Origin: Candidatus Caccocola faecipullorum | GTDB lineage: Bacteria; Synergistota; Synergistia; Synergistales; Synergistaceae | NCBI GenBank assembly: GCA_018716365.1 | Contig: DVKA01000194.1 | Coordinates: 1 to 13,851 of the forward strand | Reading direction: 5' to 3' | Length of the DNA stretch: 13,851 nucleotides | Part shown: positions 1-5,846 of the stretch, one piece after another | Numbering within the stretch: position 1 is the stretch's first letter | How the letters are laid out: each line of letters opens with the position of its first letter | Program-made: the position numbers and the translations under genes | The notes under the pieces: generated by a model | The model's database searches: none | What the model saw: the letters and a program-made list of their open reading frames with translations, nothing else | What the model was told of the DNA's origin: nothing

Positions 1-2
1 TT

Positions 3-131
3 CTGAAGCGCGCGAATCAGGATATACTGCAGGCGCACATAAGGCACTGCGTGCGCGAGGCGCTCCAGACCGACGAGCCGAATCCAAAGATTGAAGAGGC
101 GCTGAAGCTCCTCGAAAGGATGGCGCAGTAA
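3..131 (+). CDS. CsoR/FrmR-family metal-sensing repressor, C-terminal end only
   Basis: The window opens inside a gene whose last 42 residues are visible, ending in TAA at 129-131. The visible piece is helical and charged. It contains the spacing His-x3-Cys (AHIRHC, visible residues 12 and 16), which matches the His/Cys pair that binds metal or reacts with thiol-active ligands in the CsoR/RcnR/FrmR family of small all-helical repressors (usually about 90 residues). The rest of the piece, ending ALKLLERMAQ, looks like the last helix of that family. The N-terminal half, with the first ligand Cys and DNA-binding surface, lies outside the window, so the effector (copper, nickel, formaldehyde, sulfide) cannot be told. 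Its own terminator follows, so it is probably not part of the aromatic operon. The assignment rests on a short stretch. Confidence 0.6.
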   Translation: MKRANQDILQAHIRHCVREALQTDEPNPKIEEALKLLERMAQ

Positions 132-152
132 AAGGCCGCGCAAAAAGATGTG

Positions 153-193
153 AAGTCCGTCGCTCCGGCTGAACCCGGCAGCGGCGGACTTTT
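153..193 (+). terminator. Intrinsic terminator after the CsoR-like gene
   Basis: A 12-bp stem pairs AAGTCCGTCGCT (153-164) with AGCGGCGGACTT (180-191), with one G-T wobble. It can be extended inward by CCGG/CCGG (165-168 with 175-178) around a 6-base loop. A short T run, 190-193, follows. It lies 21 bases after the stop of the CsoR-like gene and before the aromatic operon promoter, so it separates the two transcription units. Confidence 0.75.
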
Positions 194-238
194 GATTCAG
201 CCTGCCGCGTTCTTTAGCTTTTCGTTACAAAATTTCTG

Positions 239-267
239 TTGACAACAAAGTTTTGCGGTGATAGGAT
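239..267 (+). promoter_or_regulatory. Sigma70-type promoter of the aromatic operon
   Basis: The -35 box at 239-244 is the consensus TTGACA. It is followed by a 17-base spacer and a -10 box TAGGAT at 262-267 that matches TATAAT at four of six positions. Transcription would start near 272-276, giving a leader of about 250 bases before aroF. The region between the preceding terminator and this promoter (194-238) is AT-rich; I see nothing else in it. The -10 box sits inside an inverted repeat, described separately. Confidence 0.75.
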
Positions 268-275
268 TCTCACCG
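256..275 (+). promoter_or_regulatory. Inverted repeat around the -10 box, candidate operator
   Basis: CGGTGA (256-261) and TCACCG (270-275) form a perfect 6-bp dyad with an 8-base spacer, and the -10 hexamer lies inside that spacer. A repressor bound here would block RNA polymerase directly. The same half-sites, CGGTGA and TCACCG, recur inside the attenuator stem (450-455 and 466-471), so shared ancestry, RNA pairing or chance are alternatives to an operator. No known consensus is recognised. Confidence 0.35.
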
Positions 276-276
276 T

Positions 277-289
277 CGGGTCAAACCCG
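277..289 (+). other. Small 5' hairpin near the start of the operon RNA
   Basis: CGGGT (277-281) can pair with ACCCG (285-289) around a 3-base loop, only a few bases from the inferred transcription start. Such a hairpin could protect the 5' end of the leader RNA. It is short, so its formation is a prediction only. Confidence 0.4.
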
Positions 290-312
290 CATAAAAGGAG
301 AGTTTTTGGATA

Positions 313-378
313 ATGAAGCAGTTCGCGGCTTATCAGTTCTTTTTTGGATACTTTTACTTTTTTAGCAACCAAAGCTAA
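313..378 (+). CDS. Phe/Tyr-rich leader peptide of the aromatic operon
   Basis: This 21-codon ORF begins with ATG at 313 and ends with TAA at 376-378. An AAAAGGAG ribosome binding site (293-300) lies 12 bases upstream, a slightly long spacing. Seven residues are Phe (4, 9, 10, 11, 14, 16, 17) and three are Tyr (7, 13, 15); the core reads QFFFGYFYFF. There is no Trp. Ten aromatic residues in 21, placed between the promoter and an intrinsic terminator upstream of aroF, is the arrangement of an attenuation leader peptide such as pheL. Here both Phe and Tyr would be sensed through stalling of the translating ribosome when the charged tRNAs are scarce. Five of the seven Phe codons are TTT although the downstream genes mostly use TTC. 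The stop codon falls in the right arm of the following hairpin, as expected if a ribosome that finishes the peptide masks that arm. The peptide itself probably has no function after synthesis. Confidence 0.88.
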   Translation: MKQFAAYQFFFGYFYFFSNQS

Positions 379-393
379 ATAAGTGAAGGTGTC
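347..393 (+). promoter_or_regulatory. Leader hairpin 1:2 spanning the aromatic codons and the leader stop
   Basis: Bases 347-366 can pair with 374-393 around the 7-base loop 367-373. I count 19 pairs of 20 positions, with one T-T mismatch (360/380) and three G-T wobbles. The top six pairs are TTTAGC with GCTAAA. The left arm covers the codons from the end of Gly12 through Tyr13, Phe14, Tyr15, Phe16, Phe17 and Ser18; the right arm contains the leader stop codon. This is the geometry of the 1:2 (pause) hairpin in amino-acid attenuators, whose formation depends on where the ribosome sits. Confidence 0.7.
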
Positions 394-441
394 TTTTGCT
401 GCGAAACGCTTTTCTCAATACAAACGAAATCCAGAGAAATC

Positions 442-483
442 AAAGCCTGCGGTGAATGTACAACTTCACCGCAGGCTTTTTTT
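442..483 (+). terminator. Attenuator: intrinsic terminator before aroF
   Basis: AAAGCCTGCGGTGAA (442-456) pairs perfectly over 15 bp with TTCACCGCAGGCTTT (465-479) around the 8-base loop 457-464. It is followed at once by a run of seven T (477-483). It lies 64 bases after the leader-peptide stop and 45 bases before the aroF start, with no gene between. A strong terminator inside the leader of an operon is only sensible if it is conditional. With the Phe/Tyr leader peptide it forms the 3:4 hairpin of an attenuator. Bases 484-512 hold nothing further; the aroF ribosome binding site AGGAGG is at 513-518. Confidence 0.92.
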
Positions 484-527
484 ATTGGCCGCCGAAGGCG
501 CGGAAATTTTTCAGGAGGGATACAGAG

Positions 528-1544
528 ATGATAATCATAGTAAAACCGGACGCGAAAGAAGAACGCATCAACGACCTTGTGCGCTGGATAGAGGCTCAGG
601 GGCTGCGCACGCACCTCTCCAAAGGAGATTACACGACGATAATCGGCGTAATCGGCGACATCAGCAGGCTCGACGACGAACTGCTCTCGGGGCTCGACAT
701 CGTCGAAAGCGTGAAACACGTCTCCGAGCCCTTCAAGAACGCGAACAGAAAATTCCATCCGCTCGACTCCGTGGTAAAGGTAGGCGAGGCGCAGATTCCA
801 ATAGGACACGGCAACTTCGCTGTAATTGCAGGCCCGTGCTCGGTCGAGAGCGAGGAGCAGATTATCTCCGTTGCGAAGAGCGTCAAGGCCTCAGGCGCGA
901 CGATGCTCCGCGGCGGAGCATTCAAGCCGCGCACGTCGCCCTACGATTTCCAGGGGCTCAAGGCTGACGGCATCAACCTTCTGCTTGAAGCTAAAAAAGA
1001 GACTGGGCTTCCGATAGTCACGGAAATCATGAACGCGAACCATCTGCCCCTCTTCGAGGAAGTCGACGTGATTCAGGTCGGCGCGCGCAATATGCAGAAC
1101 TTCGAGCTGCTGAAGGAGCTCGGCAAGACGCGCAAGCCAATACTCATCAAACGCGGCCTTGCGAACACAATTAAGGAGCTGCTGATGAGCGCCGAGTACA
1201 TCATGTCGAACGGCAACGAGAACATAATCCTCTGCGAGCGCGGCATACGCACCTTCGAGACCGCGACGCGCAACACGCTCGACCTCAGCGCGGTCTGTGT
1301 GCTTCACGAACTCTCGCACTTGCCTGTGATTGTCGACCCGAGCCACGCGACCGGCGTCGCGCGCTACGTGAAGAGCATGTCGATGGCGGCGGCGGCCTGC
1401 GGCGCGGACGGCCTCATCATTGAAGTGCACAACGACCCGCAGCACGCGCTCTGCGACGGCGCGCAGTCGCTGCGCCCAGAACAGTTCGACGACGTCGTCA
1501 AGGCTGTCCGCCGCGTCCGCGCCGCGGCGCTCGCGGAAGATTAG
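528..1544 (+). CDS. aroF: 3-deoxy-7-phosphoheptulonate (DAHP) synthase, type I-beta
   Basis: This 338-residue cytosolic enzyme condenses phosphoenolpyruvate and erythrose 4-phosphate to DAHP, the entry step to the shikimate pathway. Residues 1-70 form the small ferredoxin-like N-terminal domain (start MIIIVKPDAKEERI) found in type I-beta enzymes, which carries Tyr/Phe feedback control in the Thermotoga homologue. The TIM barrel follows. It shows AGPCSVES (101-108), RGGAFKPRTSPY (128-139), KRG (208-210) and DPSHATG (270-276). The expected metal ligands by family are Cys104, His273, Glu299 and Asp310. The ATG at 528 is chosen because AGGAGG at 513-518 lies 9 bases upstream and the protein then begins where the family does; an in-frame ATG at 456 lies inside the attenuator stem. 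tyrA follows after 3 bases. It is the first gene of the operon, so attenuation acts on it directly. Confidence 0.96.
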   Translation: MIIIVKPDAKEERINDLVRWIEAQGLRTHLSKGDYTTIIGVIGDISRLDDELLSGLDIVESVKHVSEPFKNANRKFHPLDSVVKVGEAQIPIGHGNFAVIAGPCSVESEEQIISVAKSVKASGATMLRGGAFKPRTSPYDFQGLKADGINLLLEAKKETGLPIVTEIMNANHLPLFEEVDVIQVGARNMQNFELLKELGKTRKPILIKRGLANTIKELLMSAEYIMSNGNENIILCERGIRTFETATRNTLDLSAVCVLHELSHLPVIVDPSHATGVARYVKSMSMAAAACGADGLIIEVHNDPQHALCDGAQSLRPEQFDDVVKAVRRVRAAALAED

Positions 1545-1547
1545 GCT

Positions 1548-2396
1548 ATGGCGGACAAAGGACGGATTACGGTCGGAATAGCGGGCCTTGGGCTGATTGG
1601 CGGCTCTTTCGCGCGCGCCTACGCAGAAAGCGGCGCGCGCGTGCTCGGGTACGACGCGGACGACGCGGTCATGCGCGAAGCCGGGGAGGCCGGAGCGATA
1701 GCGGGGGAGCTGAGGAACGAAAACGCGAAGGAGTGCGATTTGATTCTCATAGCGTTATATCCCGCGGCAGCCGTCAAGTATCTGGTCCAAACTGCCCCGT
1801 ATCTTCGCGGCTGCGGGCTCGTCGTCGACTGCTGCGGAGTTAAGCGCGCGGTCTGCGCCGCCGGCTTCGCTCTGGCGAAAGAGCACGGTTTCAACTTCCT
1901 CGGCGGGCATCCGATGGCTGGAATACAGTTCTCCGGCTTCGCCAATAGCCGCGCTGATATGTTCAGGGGCGCGTCTATGATAATAGTCCCGCCAGCGGAG
2001 GGCGGCGACGAGCTTGTCGGAAGGGCGGGAGAACTGCTCGCGCCCGCGGGCTTCGGCAGATTTACGATAACTACGGCGGAACATCACGACGAGATGATAG
2101 CCTTCACATCGCAGATGTGCCACGTAGTCTCGAACGCCTACGTCAAGAGCCCGCGAGCGCAGGAACACGCGGGGTATTCGGCTGGAAGCTACGCGGATTT
2201 GACGCGCGTTGCGAAGCTCAACCCGTCGATGTGGACGGAGCTTTTCATCGACAATAAAGATTACCTTATAAATGAAATCAACCTGATGATTAAAAATCTG
2301 TCTGAGTACCGGACAGCGCTCGAAGCTTCTGACGAACCGCGCCTCGCTGCGCTTTTAGCCGACGGCGTAGAGTGCGAAAGGAGGGCGGGAAGATGA
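1548..2396 (+). CDS. tyrA: Prephenate dehydrogenase
   Basis: The 282-residue protein oxidatively decarboxylates prephenate to 4-hydroxyphenylpyruvate, the committed step to tyrosine. A Rossmann fold opens with GLGLIGGS (13-20). Asp36 at the end of the second strand suggests NAD+ rather than NADP+ (inference). The TyrA signature GGHPMAGIQFSGFAN (119-133) and HHDEMIAFTSQMCHVV (179-194) contain the residues that hold prephenate. The C-terminal helical dimerisation domain runs to about 265. No ACT domain follows, unlike many Gram-positive TyrA proteins, so direct tyrosine feedback is not evident. The start is 3 bases after the aroF stop with only a weak ribosome binding site, so translation is probably coupled to aroF. 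Its stop overlaps the aroB start. Confidence 0.94.
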   Translation: MADKGRITVGIAGLGLIGGSFARAYAESGARVLGYDADDAVMREAGEAGAIAGELRNENAKECDLILIALYPAAAVKYLVQTAPYLRGCGLVVDCCGVKRAVCAAGFALAKEHGFNFLGGHPMAGIQFSGFANSRADMFRGASMIIVPPAEGGDELVGRAGELLAPAGFGRFTITTAEHHDEMIAFTSQMCHVVSNAYVKSPRAQEHAGYSAGSYADLTRVAKLNPSMWTELFIDNKDYLINEINLMIKNLSEYRTALEASDEPRLAALLADGVECERRAGR

Positions 2397-3484
2397 ACGG
2401 AAGAACTCTGAGAGTGGCTCTTCCCGGAAGAGAGTACGACATCGAGATAAGACGCGGCGTGCTCGGCTCGCTTCCCGAGAAATGCCGCGAGCTGACGCCG
2501 AAGGCCGAGCGCGTCTTTGTCGTCACCGACGAAACAGTAGGCGGAATTTACGGCGGACGCGCCGTCTCTTCGCTCGAAGCCGCTGGCTATAAGGTTTGTC
2601 TGCACACAGTGCCAGCGGGCGAGGAATCGAAATCGCCGGAAAAGCTTGTTGAACTTTGGGAGGCGATGACTGCATTCGGCTTCACGCGCAGCGACGTTGT
2701 CGTAGCGCTCGGCGGCGGGGTAGTCGGAGACCTCGCGGGCTTCGCCGCGGCTACAGTACTGCGCGGAGTGAATTTCATACAGGTCCCGACGACGCTTCTT
2801 GCCCAAGTCGATTCGTCGGTCGGAGGCAAGGTAGGGATAGATCTGAAAGCTGGGAAGAACCTCGCCGGGGCCTTCTGGCAGCCAAAGGGCGTGCTCATAG
2901 ACCCCGACTGTCTTGAAACGCTCAGCGACGGGACCTTCTCCGACGGCATGGCGGAGGTCATAAAGTACGGCTGCATCCGCGACGCGGCGCTCTTCCGCAG
3001 GCTTGCGGCGCTCGGCGGCAGAGAGGGCGTCATGTCCGAAATCGAGGATATAATCTACACCTGCTGCGACATCAAGCGCGCGCTCGTCATGGAGGACGAA
3101 CGCGACACCGGCGCGCGCATGATACTGAATTTCGGCCACACGCTCGGCCACGCCTACGAACTTGCCGGCGGCTACAAAAGATGGACGCACGGACAGGCGG
3201 TCGCCGCGGGCATGGTCTCAGCCGCGCGGATAGGAACGGCGCTCGGCGCGACGCCTCAAAACGTCGAGACAGAAATACGCAGGATACTTGAACAATACAA
3301 ACTGCCCCAGAAAATCAAATGTCCGCCTGAAATTATGCGCGAGGCCGTCTCTCTCGACAAAAAGGGGGCCGGTTCGTCCGTCAGGCTGATTTTGCTGAAG
3401 GAGCTCGGCGCGGCAGAGATTTTCCCGATTGAACGCGAAAGGCTGCTTGCTCTGGCAGAAACCGAAACGGAGGGCGCAAGATGA
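2393..3484 (+). CDS. aroB: 3-dehydroquinate synthase
   Basis: The 363-residue enzyme cyclises DAHP to 3-dehydroquinate, using NAD+ and a divalent metal, in the cytosol. The nucleotide-binding half includes ALGGGVVGDLAGFAA (105-119) and VPTTLLAQVDSSVGGK (131-146). The metal-binding half has GMAEVIKYG (185-193), NFGHTLGH (246-253) and HGQ (266-268). Glu188, His249 and His266 match the three zinc ligands of the family. The start is the ATG at 2393, because AAAGGAGG at 2377-2384 is 8 bases upstream; a GTG in frame at 2372 lacks such a site. The ATG overlaps the tyrA stop as ATGA, which points to translational coupling. Length is normal for the family. Confidence 0.96.
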   Translation: MNGRTLRVALPGREYDIEIRRGVLGSLPEKCRELTPKAERVFVVTDETVGGIYGGRAVSSLEAAGYKVCLHTVPAGEESKSPEKLVELWEAMTAFGFTRSDVVVALGGGVVGDLAGFAAATVLRGVNFIQVPTTLLAQVDSSVGGKVGIDLKAGKNLAGAFWQPKGVLIDPDCLETLSDGTFSDGMAEVIKYGCIRDAALFRRLAALGGREGVMSEIEDIIYTCCDIKRALVMEDERDTGARMILNFGHTLGHAYELAGGYKRWTHGQAVAAGMVSAARIGTALGATPQNVETEIRRILEQYKLPQKIKCPPEIMREAVSLDKKGAGSSVRLILLKELGAAEIFPIERERLLALAETETEGAR

Positions 3485-4722
3485 AAATCCTGATAAAGCC
3501 TCGCCTTCTATCCGGCGGCGTCACGCCGCCGCCAAGCAAGAGCATGGCGCACAGGATGCTGATCTGCGCGGCTTTGGCGGACGGGCGCTCGACGATTGAA
3601 AATATTGATTTCTCCGACGACGTGAAAGCGACGCTCAGATGTCTGGAATGTATTGGGGCCGGATGGAAGCCCGCAGCAGGAGGCGGCGTAGAAATAACGG
3701 GCACGGCCGGACGGGGCGCGGACGGGACGCGGACCTTTGACTGCGGCGAGAGCGGCTCGACGCTGCGTTTCTTCATCCCGATAGCGCTCGCGCTCTACGG
3801 GCGCGGACGTTTCGCAGGGACGGGCCGTCTTATGAAACGCCCGCAGGGGCCGTACCTCGACCTTTTCATGGAAAAGGGAATAAATTTTTCCTACACAGGC
3901 GATACTATTGAAATCTCGGGCGGCCTGAAACCCGGAGCGTATTCGCTGCGAGGCGACGTGTCGAGCCAGTTCTTCAGCGGCCTGCTCTTCGCGCTGCCGC
4001 TGCTCGGAGGCGAGTCGGCGCTTTCGTCCACGACGCGGCTTGAATCCCTGCCTTACGTCGAGATGACGAGAAGCGCGCAGGCCAGGGCCGGAATACGTAC
4101 GGACGGCGAAGGCGGAAGTTACTCGATACGCGGCGGACAGAGCTACGCTCCTTTCAGCGCTTCCGTCGAAGCGGACTGGTCTCAAGCCGCGTTCTGGCTC
4201 ATGGCGAACCTGCTCGGCAGCGAAATAGAGCTGCAAGGCATGGACGCGAAGTCGGCGCAGGGCGACCGCGCGCACGGGCTGGCGATTGCGGAGGCAATCG
4301 GGGATAAAGAAGTGAAAGAGGTCGAAATCGACATATCGAACTGCCCTGACCTTCTGCCTCCGACGGCCGCAGCGGCGGCTGCGCGCGGAAAAGGCTTTGT
4401 GACGCGTTTCAGCGGCGCGGCGCGGCTGCGCATGAAGGAGAGCGACAGGCTCGCCTCAGTAGCGTCGGTTATAAACGCGCTCGGCGGACGCGCGGAAGAA
4501 GAGCCGGACGGAATCACGATATACGGAGAAGACGGTCTGCGCGGCGGCGTTGAAATCTCATGCTGCGGCGACCACCGCATCGCAATGATGGCGGCGATAA
4601 CGGCGGCGCGCTGCGGGGAGGAAATAGTGCTCGACGGTGCTGAATGCGTCAATAAGTCATATCCGGGGTTCTGGAGGGACTACAAGCGTCTCGGCGGATA
4701 TATAGAGGAGCTGGGGCAATGA
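3481..4722 (+). CDS. aroA: 3-phosphoshikimate 1-carboxyvinyltransferase (EPSP synthase)
   Basis: The 413-residue enzyme transfers the enolpyruvyl group of phosphoenolpyruvate to shikimate 3-phosphate; it is the target of glyphosate. Two repeated domains are recognisable from PPSKSMAHR (17-25, with Lys20, Ser21 and Arg25 for substrate), CGESGSTLRF (88-97), RPQGP (120-124), SSQFFSGL (161-168), CPDLLPPTAA (288-297, Asp290 as likely catalytic base), KESDR (319-323) and GDHRIAMM (363-370). The phosphoenolpyruvate loop CGESGSTLRF differs from the LGNAGTAMRP form of E. coli but keeps a Gly at the position equivalent to E. coli Gly96, so no CP4-like alanine is seen there. It starts in an ATGA overlap with aroB, with GGAGGG at 3469-3474. 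Confidence 0.95.
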   Translation: MKILIKPRLLSGGVTPPPSKSMAHRMLICAALADGRSTIENIDFSDDVKATLRCLECIGAGWKPAAGGGVEITGTAGRGADGTRTFDCGESGSTLRFFIPIALALYGRGRFAGTGRLMKRPQGPYLDLFMEKGINFSYTGDTIEISGGLKPGAYSLRGDVSSQFFSGLLFALPLLGGESALSSTTRLESLPYVEMTRSAQARAGIRTDGEGGSYSIRGGQSYAPFSASVEADWSQAAFWLMANLLGSEIELQGMDAKSAQGDRAHGLAIAEAIGDKEVKEVEIDISNCPDLLPPTAAAAAARGKGFVTRFSGAARLRMKESDRLASVASVINALGGRAEEEPDGITIYGEDGLRGGVEISCCGDHRIAMMAAITAARCGEEIVLDGAECVNKSYPGFWRDYKRLGGYIEELGQ

Positions 4723-5813
4723 GTTCATACTTCGGCAAAGAGATACATATTTCCATATTCGGACAGTCGCACGCCGAATACATAGGCGTGACGATAGACG
4801 GCCTGCCGGCCGGAGAAACGGTCGACGAAGAGGCGCTGCGCGCATTCATGCTGCGCCGCGCGCCGGGGCGCTCCGCGGAATCGACCGCGCGCCGAGAGGC
4901 CGACGAGCCGCATATAATCTGCGGCCTGCACAACGGGCGCACCTGCGGCGCTCCGCTGACCGCGATAATCAAAAACGGCGACACGCGCTCGAAGGACTAC
5001 GACAAACTGCGCGACCTTCCGCGCCCCGGACACGCCGACCTTACGGCCGAGATTAAATACCACGGCTTTCAGGACGTGCGCGGCGGAGGTCATTTCTCGG
5101 GCCGCCTCACCGCGCCGCTTTGCATAGCGGGCGGGATATGCGCACAGATCCTCGCGCGGCGCGGCATAGAGATAGGCGCGCATATACTTTCAATAGCGGG
5201 GATAAACGACCGGCGCTTCAACGCGCTCGGCGAGAAGAAGGAAACTCTCGACCGCGTCAAATCTGCGCAGTTCCCGGTGCTCGACGAGGCGGCGGGGGAG
5301 AGGATGCGCGAGGCGATACTCGCGGCGAAGTCCGAAGGCGATTCCGCCGGCGGCGTCGTCGAGTGCATCGTGACCGGATTGCCAGCAGGCGCAGGCTCGC
5401 CGATGTTCGGCGGCCTTGAGAGCAGGCTCTCGGCGGCGCTCTTTGCAATTCCCGCCGTCAAGGGCGTTGAGTTCGGCTCCGGCTTCGGCGCGGCGCTAAT
5501 GCGCGGCTCGGAGCACAACGACGAAATAGCGCTCGACGGCGGCGAAATCGTAACGCGCACGAACAACGCGGGTGGCATACTCGGCGGCATAAGCGACGGA
5601 ATGCCGGTAATCTTCCGCGCAGCCTTCAAACCGACGCCTTCTATAGCGAAGCCGCAGCGCACTGTCTCGCTCTCGGCGATGACGGAAGAAGAGCTGTGTA
5701 TAACCGGACGCCACGACCCGTGCGTCGTGCCGAGGGCCGTGCCGGTGGTTGAAGCCGCGGCGGCGATGGTGATGCTCGACGTGCTGCTCGAACGCAATAC
5801 GGATAAAATATGA
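4719..5813 (+). CDS. aroC: Chorismate synthase
   Basis: The 364-residue enzyme eliminates phosphate from EPSP to give chorismate, needing reduced FMN. Visible motifs are the N-terminal IFGQSHAEYIG (13-23), RRAPGRS (46-52), RPGHADLTAEIKY (102-114), RGGGHFSGRLTAPL (121-134), NNAGGILGGISDGMP (282-296) and the C-terminal signature GRHDPCVVPRAVPVVEA (330-346). His18 and His105 match the two active-site histidines known in the family. The first signature reads G-Q-S-H-A instead of the common G-E-S-H-G, and RGGGHFSGR replaces the RGGGR-S-AR form; both changes lie on a recognisable subfamily pattern, so I expect activity. The start overlaps the aroA stop (ATGA), with GAGGAG at 4705-4710. A 33-base gap separates it from pheA. 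Confidence 0.95.
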   Translation: MSSYFGKEIHISIFGQSHAEYIGVTIDGLPAGETVDEEALRAFMLRRAPGRSAESTARREADEPHIICGLHNGRTCGAPLTAIIKNGDTRSKDYDKLRDLPRPGHADLTAEIKYHGFQDVRGGGHFSGRLTAPLCIAGGICAQILARRGIEIGAHILSIAGINDRRFNALGEKKETLDRVKSAQFPVLDEAAGERMREAILAAKSEGDSAGGVVECIVTGLPAGAGSPMFGGLESRLSAALFAIPAVKGVEFGSGFGAALMRGSEHNDEIALDGGEIVTRTNNAGGILGGISDGMPVIFRAAFKPTPSIAKPQRTVSLSAMTEEELCITGRHDPCVVPRAVPVVEAAAAMVMLDVLLERNTDKI

Positions 5814-5846
5814 AAGCTCAGAAAATTTTCAAGGAGGAAAAATAAA

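Noticed and set aside
456..527. In-frame ATG at 456 that would extend AroF by 24 residues
   Set aside because: It begins inside the attenuator stem, lacks a ribosome binding site, and the added residues do not resemble the family. The ATG at 528 has AGGAGG at proper spacing.
239..527. T-box riboswitch as an alternative for the leader
   Set aside because: I do not see the conserved T-box sequence (AGGGTGGNACCGCG type) or the specifier-loop layout, whereas a Phe/Tyr-rich ORF with a ribosome binding site is plain.
2372..2392. GTG start for aroB at 2372
   Set aside because: The AAAGGAGG at 2377-2384 lies downstream of it and points to the ATG at 2393.
2261..3190. Long minus-strand ORF of 309 codons over tyrA/aroB
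   Set aside because: It lies opposite well-supported aroB, has no ribosome binding site or family resemblance, and is explained by codon bias in GC-rich coding DNA. The same holds for other long minus-strand frames (891-1445, 3508-4275, 5090-5908, 5850-6431, 9438-10151).
5821..5830. Palindrome GAAAATTTTC before pheA as an operator
   Set aside because: It is a 10-base AT-rich palindrome beside a ribosome binding site in a 33-base gap, with no repeat elsewhere near a promoter; chance is sufficient.
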